Below the pieces are notes generated by a model. That model saw nothing but the letters and a program-made list of their open reading frames with translations, was not told the DNA's origin and did not search any database. Position numbers and translations under genes: made by a program. Shown in pieces: positions 1 to 8,994 of a stretch of DNA of 64,000 bases. This DNA comes from Pseudomonas frederiksbergensis (GTDB lineage Bacteria > Pseudomonadota > Gammaproteobacteria > Pseudomonadales > Pseudomonadaceae). The stretch is from positions 62,001 through 126,000 of the forward strand of contig NZ_MOBM01000020.1 in assembly GCF_003732275.1 (NCBI RefSeq). Reading direction: 5' to 3'. How positions within the stretch are numbered: the stretch's first letter is position 1; the number at the start of each line of letters is the position of its first letter.

Positions 1-96
1 CACCGAGGATGAACAAGCCTGCAACGACCAGTTCACTCCTTGCTGCTCGCGCTCGAAAACGCCGCTGCTGGTGCTGGATATCTGAAAGAGTCGCGC
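1..96. other. Window edge, no assignable gene
   Basis: Nothing can be assigned here. On the minus strand one open frame reads through a short hydrophobic stretch (ELVVAGLFILG) that would resemble the first membrane helix of a transporter, but no start codon with a ribosome binding site is visible and the frame runs off the window. It may be the 5' end of a gene lying to the left. Confidence 0.2.
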
Positions 97-810
97 CTAG
101 TCCGAGCGGAGAATGACCTTCATCCGCTCTTCGGCCGTCGCCGAGCCGAAGATCTCGGCATAACGCAACGTGGCGTTGGCGTGCTCGCGCATGATGGCTT
201 CGGCACGCGCGCCCTGGCGGTTGACCAAGGCGTCGAACACCGAATGGTGCTGCATGTGAGCGTAGTTGAAGCGTCGGTATTCCCGGATCATGTCGTTGCG
301 GTCCACTGCCAGGGCTGTTACCGAAGCGAAAGGCAAATGATCGTTGCGCGCCAGTGCATCGGCGATCGCCGGGTTGTGGCTGCCTTCGACAATCACTTCG
401 TGAAAACGCATGTTGAGATCGTGATAGACCTCCAGGTCCTCGATGGTCACAAACCCCTTGTCGAACAGCTGATCGCCCTGCATCAGGCACTGTTCGAGGG
501 TCGCCCGGGCTTCGTCCGATAGCCCGCGCTCGGCGGTCTGACGCGCCGCCAGGCCTTCGAGTACACCCCGCACTTCAACCGCACCGGCAATGTCATCGGG
601 GCTGACCGAACGCACCTGAAACCCGCGCCCGCCAAAACGCACCAGCAAGCCTTCCTGCTCCAGCGTGCGGAACGCCATGCGCACCGGCATCCGCGAAACA
701 CCGAACAGCTCCGCCGTGGGGATCTCCATCAACCGCTCGCCAGCCGCCAGCTCGCCCGAGGCGATCATCTTGCGCAACGCGACCAGCACCGTTTGACCGG
801 GCTTACTCAT
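97..810 (-). CDS. GntR-family regulator with FCD ligand domain
   Basis: A 237-residue transcription factor. Residues about 10-70 form the GntR winged helix (the frame includes ELFGVSRMPVRMAFRTLEQ), and the rest is an all-helical FCD domain of the type that binds small organic acids. The start at 810 is preferred to the longer frame from 852 because GGAAG precedes this ATG. It lies 95 bp downstream of the thiolase gene on the same strand. In the P. putida ferulate cluster that place is taken by an acyl-CoA dehydrogenase, so this regulator may belong to a different operon reading leftwards. The ligand is unknown. Confidence 0.85.
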   Translation of the reverse strand: MSKPGQTVLVALRKMIASGELAAGERLMEIPTAELFGVSRMPVRMAFRTLEQEGLLVRFGGRGFQVRSVSPDDIAGAVEVRGVLEGLAARQTAERGLSDEARATLEQCLMQGDQLFDKGFVTIEDLEVYHDLNMRFHEVIVEGSHNPAIADALARNDHLPFASVTALAVDRNDMIREYRRFNYAHMQHHSVFDALVNRQGARAEAIMREHANATLRYAEIFGSATAEERMKVILRSD

Positions 811-904
811 CCAGGCAACTTCCAGAAAAGGTGGGTCTGCATAGTAACGCAAGACAGTGACGCAAAGATTGGGTTGACTGCAGCAAAGGCCTCGGGGTTC
901 TGCT

Positions 905-2146
905 TCAGCCTTGATACGCCGGGTTTTCGATCAGCAGAGCCATGCCCTGCCCGCCACCGACACACGCGGCCGCAATGCCATAACGCAGATTACCCTCACG
1001 CAATTGCCTGGCCAGGGTCAGCACCAGGCGCAAACCCGTAGCGGCCAAAGGATGCCCCAAAGCAATCGAGCCGCCCCGCCGGTTGAGCCGGTCGCCGTCC
1101 AGTTCAAGCGCCTGGGCCACAGCCAATACCTGAGCGGCCTGGGCCTCATTGATTTCCAGCAAGCCGATTTCACCAAGGGCCAAACCGCTACGTTGCAGCA
1201 GCATCTGGATGGCCGGCGCCGGCCCTATCCCCATGAATTCCGGTGCCACGCCTACCACGGCACTGGCCAGCAAATGGGCCAACGCCGGACGCCGGGCGGC
1301 AGACGCCCGCCCTACCAGCGCGGCGGCCGCGCCATCGACCACCGCACAACTGTTGCCGGCCGTTTGCACACCGCCGGCATGCACCGCCCGCAACCGACCC
1401 AAGGCGTCCAGATCGGTGGGTCCCGGATGGCTATCACGAGTCACGCGGTCTACGCCCCGTGGCAACTGGATACTGCGTGACTGATAACCGGCCAGTTCAA
1501 AGCGCTCATTGCCGAGCGCTACCAGCTCCGGTTCAAACCAGCCATCGGCCTGGGCTTGCAGCGCCAATTGATGGCTGTCGAGGGCGAAGCGATCCACCTC
1601 TTCGCGGCTCAGGCCATGCCGCCGGGCCAGGTTGTCGGCGGTGGTGATCATGTCTACGCCCGGGGCCGGGTCGTAGAGGGCTTCCCAGAGAAAGTCCTTG
1701 AATTCCACTCCCGCACCGAGCCGGAAACCACCTCGGTGGGTGTAGGCGGCAATCGGGTTGCGCGACATGGATTCGGCCGCCACGCACAGGGCCAACTGCA
1801 CACCGTCATCCAGCTGCCTGGCGGCCTGCCGCAAGAGTTCGAAACCGGTAGCGCAGATGCGCTGCACACCCAGTGCCGGAGTCTCTTGCGGCACGCCACT
1901 GTAAAGACCGATATGCCGAGGCAGCAGGTAAGCATCAAAACTGGCCTGAGCCATGGAGCCGGCCAACACGCTATCGACCAAAGATGGATCGATAGAGGCG
2001 CGGGCCAGCACCTCCCGCCCGACCTTGATCCCCAGATCGATCGGCGAAACCTGGGCCAAGGCCCCGCCGAGATCGACCCAAGGCGTGCGCAGTGCTTCGA
2101 AAATGGCTACATCGCCAAAGCTCGAATACTGCCCCGCACCGCTCAC
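905..2146 (-). CDS. aat: Thiolase (acetyl-CoA acetyltransferase family) of the ferulate cluster
   Basis: A 413-residue thiolase. Catalytic features are visible: nucleophilic Cys98 in QRICATGF, the NEAQA motif at 333-337, GGSIALGHPLAATG with His365, and the second cysteine Cys395 in CVGGGQG. The chosen start is a GTG at 2146 that overlaps the fcs stop by four bases (GTGA); the longer frame would run deep into fcs. The gene is last in ech-vdh-fcs-aat, the order described in Pseudomonas sp. HR199 and P. putida. There the thiolase is linked to a possible β-oxidative side route for feruloyl-CoA, while the main route uses Ech. Family and context are firm; the in vivo substrate is not. Confidence 0.88.
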   Translation of the reverse strand: MSGAGQYSSFGDVAIFEALRTPWVDLGGALAQVSPIDLGIKVGREVLARASIDPSLVDSVLAGSMAQASFDAYLLPRHIGLYSGVPQETPALGVQRICATGFELLRQAARQLDDGVQLALCVAAESMSRNPIAAYTHRGGFRLGAGVEFKDFLWEALYDPAPGVDMITTADNLARRHGLSREEVDRFALDSHQLALQAQADGWFEPELVALGNERFELAGYQSRSIQLPRGVDRVTRDSHPGPTDLDALGRLRAVHAGGVQTAGNSCAVVDGAAAALVGRASAARRPALAHLLASAVVGVAPEFMGIGPAPAIQMLLQRSGLALGEIGLLEINEAQAAQVLAVAQALELDGDRLNRRGGSIALGHPLAATGLRLVLTLARQLREGNLRYGIAAACVGGGQGMALLIENPAYQG

Positions 2147-4026
2147 GGCAGAGGTCCGGCACGCAAGATGGAAGGTTCTTCGCCGCGATACAGCGCCTCG
2201 ACCTTGTCGGCGCGCCACTGCAATACCGCGCGCTGGTTGATCGAGCCCTTGTCGGTGATTTCACCGCGGTCGATGGAGGCAGGTTCGTCGAGCAGCGCGA
2301 TCCATTCCAGGCGGCTGGCATTCCCGGTGGCGTCGCGGTTGAGCCGTTGCAGCCAATCGGCGAACCATTCTCGCACCGGCGCGCTGGCCAGGACTTCGGC
2401 ATCGCTGGCGTCCGCACTCAAACCGGCCAGACGTCGGCATTCGTAAAGACGGGGAAAGACCAGCGCACCCAGGCACTCGCGGTCCGGTGCGGCCACCACC
2501 AAGTCCTGAACATAGGGCGAACCTTCGAGCACCGCGCGATTGCGCAACGGGCCGACGCTGACAAACACGCCGGAGCTCAGTTTGAAGTCCTCGGCGATGC
2601 GCCCGTCGAACATCAGCCCCAGTTGCGGATCGCGGGCGTCGGCCAGTTTCAACGCGTCGCCGGAACAGTAGAAGCCCTGCTCGTCGAACACTTCGGCGGT
2701 CTGCTGTGGCGCACGCCAGTAACCCGGCATGATGTGCGACCCGCGAAAACGTCCCTCCAGCTTGCCGTCCACCGGCACCAGCCGCACTTCGCAACCGGGT
2801 GCCGGCAGGCCGATGTAGCCGGCCATGGACAATGGCCCGGTGGTGAACGTGCAGGACGGTGCCGCCTCGGTCATGCCGAGCCCGGCCATCATGCGAATGC
2901 GTTCGCCACAATGCTGTTCGGCGACCCGGTCCAGGCGATCCCAAACGCGTTGGGACAAACCGGCGGCGGCGAAAAAGAACAGTTTCATGTGCGAGAAGAA
3001 ACGTTCGCGCAACTCTTCGTCCTGCTCCAGCGCGTTGACCAGTTCTTCCCAGCCTTTGGGCACGGTGAGGTACGCGGTGGGCGATATTTCCTTGAGGTTG
3101 CGCAGTGTTTCAGCAAACCCCTGGACAGTCGGCTTGCCGTCGTCCAGGTAAAAGGTGCCGCCGTTGTACAACACGATCCCGACGTTGTGGCTGCCGCCGA
3201 AGGTGTGATTCCACGGCAGCCAGTCCACCAGCACCGGAGGTTCTTCGCCGAACACCGGGAAGGTCTGCAACAGCATTTGCTGGTTGGCGCAGAGCATGCG
3301 CTGAGTGGTGATCACTGCCTTGGGCAACTTGGTGGAGCCTGAGGTAAACAGGAACTTGGCGATGCTGTCCGGCCCGGTAGCCTTGAAAGCGCAATCGGCC
3401 TCGGCACTGCCGGGTTGTTCCAGCAGGCTGGCAAAGCTCGCCTGATGGCGGCCAGCAATTTGACCGCGCACGGTGATCAGCGGCGTTTCGGCCGGCAGCA
3501 CCGCATCGATCGCCCGCTGATAGGCCGCGGCGTCGCTGACGAACACCAGGCCCGGTTGCAGCAGATTGCAGACATGCCGCAGCTTGGCGAAATCCTGGGA
3601 CAACAACGAATAGGCAGGAGAAACCGGGCAGTAAGGAATCCCGGCATACATCGCGCCCAAGGCAATCTGTAAATGCTCGATGTCGTTGCCCGAGAGGATC
3701 GCCAGCGGTCGTTCGGCCGAAAGCCCATAACTGAGCAGGCTTTGGGCAATGGCACGGACGCTGGTCAGCATCTCGGCGTAACTCACCCGGCGCCAGTCGC
3801 AGCCGTCCTGGCGCGCAGCGATAAAGGTCTGTTGCGGGCGCACATGGGCCCAATGCACCAGGCGATCGAGCAAGCGAGCGGGCAACTCGGCCAAGGGTTC
3901 CAGGGAGCGCATATGCAGGATGCCCTGCTCTTCGCTGACCTCGACCGCAGGATGACCGATGGACACCTGGCGATAGCGCGGCGCGTTGGCTTCGGTCTGG
4001 GGTGGCGATCTGAATTCGGAACTCAC
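2143..4026 (-). CDS. fcs: Feruloyl-CoA synthetase
   Basis: An acyl-adenylate-forming ligase (ANL superfamily) of 627 residues, expected to activate ferulate, and probably p-coumarate and caffeate, with ATP and CoA. The phosphate loop LFTSGSTKLPKA is present, followed by the conserved VDWLPWNHTFGG segment and the motif MAGLGMTEAAPS. The start was set at the GTG at 4026 because GGAGG lies eight bases upstream; an ATG at 4041 is the alternative, and the 4152 start lacks support. It follows vdh and overlaps the thiolase gene by four bases. Clustering with a clear feruloyl-CoA hydratase/lyase makes the substrate assignment strong. Confidence 0.92.
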   Translation of the reverse strand: MSSEFRSPPQTEANAPRYRQVSIGHPAVEVSEEQGILHMRSLEPLAELPARLLDRLVHWAHVRPQQTFIAARQDGCDWRRVSYAEMLTSVRAIAQSLLSYGLSAERPLAILSGNDIEHLQIALGAMYAGIPYCPVSPAYSLLSQDFAKLRHVCNLLQPGLVFVSDAAAYQRAIDAVLPAETPLITVRGQIAGRHQASFASLLEQPGSAEADCAFKATGPDSIAKFLFTSGSTKLPKAVITTQRMLCANQQMLLQTFPVFGEEPPVLVDWLPWNHTFGGSHNVGIVLYNGGTFYLDDGKPTVQGFAETLRNLKEISPTAYLTVPKGWEELVNALEQDEELRERFFSHMKLFFFAAAGLSQRVWDRLDRVAEQHCGERIRMMAGLGMTEAAPSCTFTTGPLSMAGYIGLPAPGCEVRLVPVDGKLEGRFRGSHIMPGYWRAPQQTAEVFDEQGFYCSGDALKLADARDPQLGLMFDGRIAEDFKLSSGVFVSVGPLRNRAVLEGSPYVQDLVVAAPDRECLGALVFPRLYECRRLAGLSADASDAEVLASAPVREWFADWLQRLNRDATGNASRLEWIALLDEPASIDRGEITDKGSINQRAVLQWRADKVEALYRGEEPSILRAGPLP

Positions 4027-4182
4027 GTGCTTGTCCTCCATCAAGGCACGCCACCGGCTCGCAGCGATGCGTTCAACCGGGGCATGGCAGTCTATGGCTG
4101 CAGCCTTGTTATTGTTATGTCTGGCCTGCACGCGGGCGGCAATCACTCTCAAGCGTTCGTCGCCCGACGGTGTGGCGGATGC

Positions 4183-5631
4183 TCAGATCGGGTAGTGCCG
4201 CGGGCCGTTCTGCAAGGTCACCCAGCGTAACTGGGTGAAATGCTCGATGGACGCCTTGCCGCCAAAACTGCCATAGCCGCTGGACTTGACCCCGCCGAAG
4301 GGCATCTGCGCCTCGTCATGCACGGTCGGGCCGTTGATATGGCAGATGCCCGAATCTACTCGCTGGGCCAGGGCCAGAGCGCGACCGGTGTCGCGGCTGA
4401 AGATCGCCGCCGACAGACCGAACTCGGAATCGTTGGCCAGGCGCAACAGGGCTTCATCGCCCTCGCCACGCAGTACTACCGCCACCGGGCCGAAGGACTC
4501 TTCGCGGTACAGGCGCATGGCATCGGTGACGCCGTCGAGCAAGGTCGGCTGCAGAATACTGCCCTCCAGCTGGCCACCCGTGACCAGGGTGGCACCCTTG
4601 TCGAGGGCATCGTCGATCAACAGTTTGATGCGTTCACCGGCGCTGCTGTCAACCAGTGAACCGAGCACCGAACCTTCGGCGTTGGGGTTGCCGGCGGGCA
4701 AGGTGGCGATCTTCTCCGCGAGTCTGGCGACAAAGGCATCGGCCACTTTGGCATCGACGATCAGGCGCTCGGTAGACATGCAGATCTGCCCCTGATTAAA
4801 GAAGGCGCCGAAGGCCGCAGCCTCCACCGCTGCGTCCAGGTCGGCATCCTCCAACACCAGGAATGGCGCCTTGCCTCCCAGTTCCAGCAACGCCGGTTTG
4901 AGATGACGTGCCGACAGTTCACCGACGATACGCCCGACATGGGTCGAGCCGGTGAAGTTGACCCGACGCACCGCCGGATTGGCGATCAGCCGCTCGACAA
5001 TCGCCGCGGCATCCTCGGGCGCATTGCTGATGACGTTGACCACGCCGTCCCCGAGGCCTGCGTCCTGCAACACCTGGCCGATCAATCGGTGCACCGCCGG
5101 GCTCAGTTCCGACGCCTTGAGCACCACGGTGTTACCGCAGGCCAGCGGCATGGCGATAGCGCGGGTGGCGAGGATTACCGGAGCGTTCCAGGGCGCGATA
5201 CCCAGCACCACGCCGCAGGGTTGACGCAAGGCCATGGCGAAGCTGCCGGGCACATCGGAGGGAATGACTTCGCCGGTGATCTGAGTGGTCATGCACGCGG
5301 CTTCGCGCAGCATGTTGGACGCCAGATGCACATTGAAACCGTACCAGTTGGCCATGGCGCCGGTCTCGCCGGCTGCCGCGATGAATTCCGCGCTGCGGGC
5401 CTGCAACTGCTCGGCCGCACGCAACAACCGGGTGCGTCGTTCATTAGGGGCCAGGGCCGCCCAGGCGGGGAATGCCGCTTTGGCCGCGGCCACAGCGGCG
5501 TCGGCATCTTGCAGGGTGGCGGCGGCAACCCGCGACACGACTTCGCCGGTCACCGGATTACGCCGTTCGAAAGTTCGTCCGTCTCGGGCGGGGCACGACT
5601 GGCCGCCGATCAGCAGGGGCACGTCCAGCAT
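4183..5631 (-). CDS. vdh: Vanillin dehydrogenase
   Basis: A 482-residue NAD(P)-dependent aldehyde dehydrogenase that should oxidise vanillin, released by Ech, to vanillate. The ALDH signature is complete: FTGSTHVG at 226-233 for the cofactor, general base Glu250 in LELGGKAPF, and nucleophile Cys284 in NQGQICMST. It sits between ech and fcs, as in P. putida. The vanillate demethylase genes needed for the next step are not in this window. Other aromatic aldehydes such as 4-hydroxybenzaldehyde are likely substrates too. Confidence 0.93.
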   Translation of the reverse strand: MLDVPLLIGGQSCPARDGRTFERRNPVTGEVVSRVAAATLQDADAAVAAAKAAFPAWAALAPNERRTRLLRAAEQLQARSAEFIAAAGETGAMANWYGFNVHLASNMLREAACMTTQITGEVIPSDVPGSFAMALRQPCGVVLGIAPWNAPVILATRAIAMPLACGNTVVLKASELSPAVHRLIGQVLQDAGLGDGVVNVISNAPEDAAAIVERLIANPAVRRVNFTGSTHVGRIVGELSARHLKPALLELGGKAPFLVLEDADLDAAVEAAAFGAFFNQGQICMSTERLIVDAKVADAFVARLAEKIATLPAGNPNAEGSVLGSLVDSSAGERIKLLIDDALDKGATLVTGGQLEGSILQPTLLDGVTDAMRLYREESFGPVAVVLRGEGDEALLRLANDSEFGLSAAIFSRDTGRALALAQRVDSGICHINGPTVHDEAQMPFGGVKSSGYGSFGGKASIEHFTQLRWVTLQNGPRHYPI

Positions 5632-5760
5632 GGTGATTCCTCTTTATTGTCTTTATCGGGAATACGTTCGAGGGGCTCACAGTAGCGCCTGGGCGCCGGG
5701 GCGAACAGCTGGCGGACGCTCGATCGCCCGGCCAGCTCGCTTTGAGTTCAACGCCGGAAT

Positions 5761-6591
5761 TCAGCGTTTGTAAGCCTGCAAACCGGGCTTGATGCTCTTG
5801 TCGTCGAGGAACTGCTTCATGCCCTGCTCGCGGCCACCTTCGGTGTCCAGCAGGCGCGACTGATCGAGCTTGGCATAGAGGTAATCTTCGTTCTGCTCCC
5901 AGGTCAGTTCGCGGCAACGCTTGAAGCCGTGTTTGGCCGCCCGTAGCACCACCGGGTTTTTCTCCAGCAGGTTACGCGCCAGCTCGATCGTCACCTCACG
6001 CAGTTGTGCCAGGGGTACGCTCTCGTTGACCAGGCCCATCTCGGCGGCTTTCTGCCCGCCGAAGGTCTTGCCGGTCATGATGTAGTACAGCGACTGCCGA
6101 TGGCCCACGGTGTCGGCCATGGCTTTGCTCACCAGGTTGCCTGGCGGGATGCCCCAGTTGATTTCCGACAGGCCGAAGGTCGCTTCATCGGCGCAGATCG
6201 CCAGGTCGCAGGCCACCAGCGGGCTGAAACCGCCACCGAAGCACCAGCCGTTGACCATGGCGATGGTCGGCTTGGCGTACATGCGCAGCAGTTTCCATTG
6301 CCATTGAGAGGCTTCACTGCGAATTTTTTCCTGAAGGATTTCCGGGCCGGCGTCCACTTCGCGGAAGTATTCCTTGAGGTCCATGCCGGCGGTCCAGGCT
6401 TCGCCCGCGCCGGTCAGCACCAGCACACCGGCGTCTGGATCCTGCTCCAGGGTTTCCAGAACGTCGATCATCTCCCGGTTCAATGTCGGGCTCATGGCGT
6501 TGCGTTTTTCCGGGCGATTGAGGATGACCCAGGCAATGCCTTCCTCGATTTCCACTTTGACCGTTGTCCAGCGACCTTCGTAATTGCTCAT
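5761..6591 (-). CDS. ech: Feruloyl-CoA hydratase/lyase (HCHL)
   Basis: A crotonase-fold enzyme that hydrates feruloyl-CoA and cleaves it to vanillin and acetyl-CoA. At 276 residues it matches the length of the well-studied P. fluorescens enzyme, and the residues reported for that enzyme are all in register: Met70, Tyr75, Gly120, Ser123, Glu143 and Tyr239. Tyr239 separates HCHL from ordinary enoyl-CoA hydratases. It is the first gene of ech-vdh-fcs-aat and diverges from the MarR gene. The inverted repeat at 6645-6663 lies 54 bp upstream and overlaps a TTGACA -35 on the minus strand, which fits repression relieved by a hydroxycinnamoyl-CoA. Confidence 0.96.
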   Translation of the reverse strand: MSNYEGRWTTVKVEIEEGIAWVILNRPEKRNAMSPTLNREMIDVLETLEQDPDAGVLVLTGAGEAWTAGMDLKEYFREVDAGPEILQEKIRSEASQWQWKLLRMYAKPTIAMVNGWCFGGGFSPLVACDLAICADEATFGLSEINWGIPPGNLVSKAMADTVGHRQSLYYIMTGKTFGGQKAAEMGLVNESVPLAQLREVTIELARNLLEKNPVVLRAAKHGFKRCRELTWEQNEDYLYAKLDQSRLLDTEGGREQGMKQFLDDKSIKPGLQAYKR

Positions 6592-6644
6592 GCGTTGCTC
6601 TCTTGTTCTTGGCTTGACGATGGGTAAAAACTAAACTCCAATAT

Positions 6645-6663
6645 TAGTTATGTCAATTAACTA
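6645..6663. promoter_or_regulatory. Inverted-repeat operator in the ech/marR intergenic region (probable FerR site)
   Basis: TAGTTA-N7-TAACTA, centred between the divergent ech and MarR genes. Read on the minus strand the spacer supplies TTGACA, followed 17 bases later by TAGTTT, so a bound MarR protein would cover the -35 of ech. The same half-sites and spacing recur at 19685-19703 and 21655-21673. Binding by the adjacent MarR protein is inferred from position and family. Confidence 0.7.
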
Positions 6664-6801
6664 TTAATCAAATTAACCAAATATTTTCCGCCCCGAAAAC
6701 AGGCGCAACGCCCAGAGATCTGAAAGAGGTCATGGCTATCCCCGACCAACCTCGGCAAACTAGATAGTCTTCTTAACCGCCAGCTGAGGATTCACCCTGC
6801 A

Positions 6802-7290
6802 ATGGCCAAGTCTTCCAAGATTGCCGCCGCCCCCGAGGCCCCTGCCGACAGCGCCGAAACCCAGGCGCCGCTGGATTCCGCCCTGGACGATCTGATCGGT
6901 TACGCCATGCGCCGGGCGCAGCTGAAACTGTTTCAGAACCTCATTGGCCGGCTTTCGGCCCACGACTTGCGACCGGCCCAGTTCTCGGCCCTGGCGATCA
7001 TCGACCAGAACCCGGGGCTTATGCAGGCCGACCTGGCCAAGGCCTTGACCATCGAGCCACCGCAAGTGGTGCCGCTGCTGAACAAACTGGAAAGCCGGGC
7101 ATTGGCGGTGCGGGTACGCTGCAAACCGGACAAGCGCTCCTATGGGATTTTTCTCAGCAAGACCGGCGAAGCCCTGCTCAAGGAGCTGAAACTGATCGCT
7201 GCCGAGAGCGACATGGATGCAACGTCCAACCTCGACAGCCAGGAACGCGAAGAATTGCTCAGGCTGCTGAAGAAGGTCTATCAGGCCTGA
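6802..7290 (+). CDS. ferR: MarR-family regulator of hydroxycinnamate catabolism (FerR/HcaR type)
   Basis: A 162-residue MarR protein. After a low-complexity Ala/Pro-rich start it has the usual dimer helices and a winged helix-turn-helix at about residues 60-120 (LTIEPPQVVPLLNKLE, then the wing with CKPDKRSYGIFLS). Its divergent placement next to ech matches the known FerR and HcaR regulators of ferulate and hydroxycinnamate genes, which respond to hydroxycinnamoyl-CoA thioesters. Three copies of a shared palindrome in this window make a wider regulon likely. The gene symbol rests on context, not on a full alignment. Confidence 0.85.
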   Translation: MAKSSKIAAAPEAPADSAETQAPLDSALDDLIGYAMRRAQLKLFQNLIGRLSAHDLRPAQFSALAIIDQNPGLMQADLAKALTIEPPQVVPLLNKLESRALAVRVRCKPDKRSYGIFLSKTGEALLKELKLIAAESDMDATSNLDSQEREELLRLLKKVYQA

Positions 7291-7299
7291 AACGCCCAC

Positions 7300-7327
7300 G
7301 CCGGCGCGTTCCCGGGGAACGGCCGGC
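7300..7327. terminator. Strong hairpin between convergent ferR and the porin gene
   Basis: GCCGGC, a one-base bulge, CGTTCCC, a single G, GGGAACG, GCCGGC: a 13-bp stem between two converging genes. No clear T-run follows on either strand, so it is a candidate bidirectional terminator rather than a textbook one. Confidence 0.55.
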
Positions 7328-7347
7328 TTCATGACAGGTAAAACGAC

Positions 7348-8658
7348 TTACCAGATAGGTACGGTGTAGAGCACCAGAAAGCGGGTCTGGTTTTCATCGC
7401 GAAACGCCGCGCCGGCGGGGAAGTCATTGCGATAGATCGATTTGCGCGCCATCAGCCCGACGTTCTTCAGCGGGCCACTCTGGATCACATACCCCAGCTC
7501 CATCTGAAACTCCCGCTCCTTGCGGTCGTCGGCATTCAGCGCCGTCAGCTCGATATGGTCACCGCGCACATAACGCAACCGGCTCTTCAGGCCAGGCACC
7601 CCGACGGCGGTGAAGTCATAGTCGTACATCGCTTGCCAGGTCCGCTCCTTGGCATTGAGGAAGTCCGAACTCATGGTCAGCTCACTCATGCCCATCAACT
7701 CGGTGCCCGACACATAAGGCGTCGCTGTATCTCCATTGGCGTGCATATAGCCCAGGCTCAGGCGATGGCCGCCAAAGCGATAGCCGAACAGCGCCGACAA
7801 GTTGCGGTTGTCCACCTTGCCGGCCTTGGCGCTGCCATCCTCGTCGCTGAAAAAACTGCGCAGATCGGTGGTCAGCGTGCCCTCGCCCACCTGCAGATTG
7901 TGCAGCAAGGCCAGGGTATTCTGCTGGTACAGGTCCGCTACTTCGGCGTGATAGGCACGCAGACTGAGGTCCTTGTTCACCTGATAATCGCCGCCGACAT
8001 AGGCCATGTGCGATGAGGTGGCCGCGCCATTGAAACGCCGGTTCGGCGAGGCGATGCTCATCGGCTGGTAGTCGGTGGAATCACGCTTGTTGATGCGATC
8101 GATGTAGCCGGTGTTGAGGGTCAGCCCGTCGATGTCCTTGGAACTGAGGGTGGTGCCGCGAAAAGTCTGCGGCAACAGCCGCGACGGGCTGGCGAAAGCG
8201 AATGGCAGGAAGATCGACACATCACCGGTCTTCACCGTGGTCTGGGCAAAACGCACCTTTGCGGTCATGGCCAGGCGCGAATATTCGTCCGCCGCGCGCT
8301 TGTCGCTGCTGGACACCGGCAGCAACTCAGTGCCGCTACGGTCCGGCGACGAGTCCAGCTTCACCCCCATCAGCCCGCGGGCATCCAGGCCGAAGCCGAC
8401 AGTCCCCGGGGTAAAGCCCGACTCCACATTCATGATGAAACCCTGAGCCCATTCCCTGGCCGCGGTTTTCGCCCCGTCATCCTTGTAGTCGCGATCCAGG
8501 TAGTAATTGCGCAAGGTCAAGGTGCCGTGGCTGTTGTCGATGAAGCCTTCGGCCAGCGCCGGGGTGGCAACCACACTCAAGCCCAGCAGGACCAGACAAG
8601 GTGCGCGAACAGGTAAGGCTGAAGTCGCCGCAAGGGCGTTCCAAGGGAGCGTTGGCAT
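7348..8658 (-). CDS. OprD-family outer-membrane porin
   Basis: A 436-residue porin with an N-terminal export signal ending near ATPALA, then the OprD-family opening (EGFIDNSHGTLTLRNYYLDR) and a long run of alternating amphipathic strands ending in an aromatic residue (VPIW), as β-barrels require for assembly. Members of this family move aromatic acids and amino acids. Its location between the ferulate operon and a divergent aromatic-acid symporter suggests it admits ferulate or related acids across the outer membrane. That substrate is inferred from context only. Confidence 0.85.
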   Translation of the reverse strand: MPTLPWNALAATSALPVRAPCLVLLGLSVVATPALAEGFIDNSHGTLTLRNYYLDRDYKDDGAKTAAREWAQGFIMNVESGFTPGTVGFGLDARGLMGVKLDSSPDRSGTELLPVSSSDKRAADEYSRLAMTAKVRFAQTTVKTGDVSIFLPFAFASPSRLLPQTFRGTTLSSKDIDGLTLNTGYIDRINKRDSTDYQPMSIASPNRRFNGAATSSHMAYVGGDYQVNKDLSLRAYHAEVADLYQQNTLALLHNLQVGEGTLTTDLRSFFSDEDGSAKAGKVDNRNLSALFGYRFGGHRLSLGYMHANGDTATPYVSGTELMGMSELTMSSDFLNAKERTWQAMYDYDFTAVGVPGLKSRLRYVRGDHIELTALNADDRKEREFQMELGYVIQSGPLKNVGLMARKSIYRNDFPAGAAFRDENQTRFLVLYTVPIW

Positions 8659-8994
8659 GTTCGATGTCCACTTATTGTTGTTGTTTTTTGAACGGGATCG
8701 CTAGGGTTGTTCCAGGGATCTCAGGTCAGAGAATGGAAACAGCCTGAGGGTGGCGTCAATCCACAATGACCGATAATCGAACATTAATATTATTATCTAT
8801 TTTTTAGATCCGTCTTACTCAATGCCTCATAGCGTTGATTTTAATGAGATTAATGTCATTTTTTGGCCATAAACCTTGGCTGTTCATTTTTTAGTTATCT
8901 TTGTTAATCTTAATTCCAGCTTGTCATCGCTTGAGGCGAGCAGGCTCGCGCTCACCCGTCAGCACACCCACAAAAACAATAAATGAGGTTCGCC
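8659..8994. promoter_or_regulatory. AT-rich divergent promoter region, porin and MFS symporter
   Basis: 336 bp without a gene, markedly AT-rich at 8765-8920, between the divergent porin and symporter genes. It contains an imperfect copy of the MarR palindrome at 8892-8910 (TAGTTA-N7-TAATCT; the left half is perfect, the right half has three mismatches). Core promoters cannot be fixed with confidence. Confidence 0.4.

Noticed and set aside
1..96. Hydrophobic minus-strand reading suggesting a transporter start
   Set aside because: No start codon or binding site can be placed and the frame leaves the window, so no gene is called.
2092..3342. A 416-codon plus-strand open frame
   Set aside because: It lies antisense to fcs, whose ligase motifs are unmistakable, and has no binding site or domain of its own.
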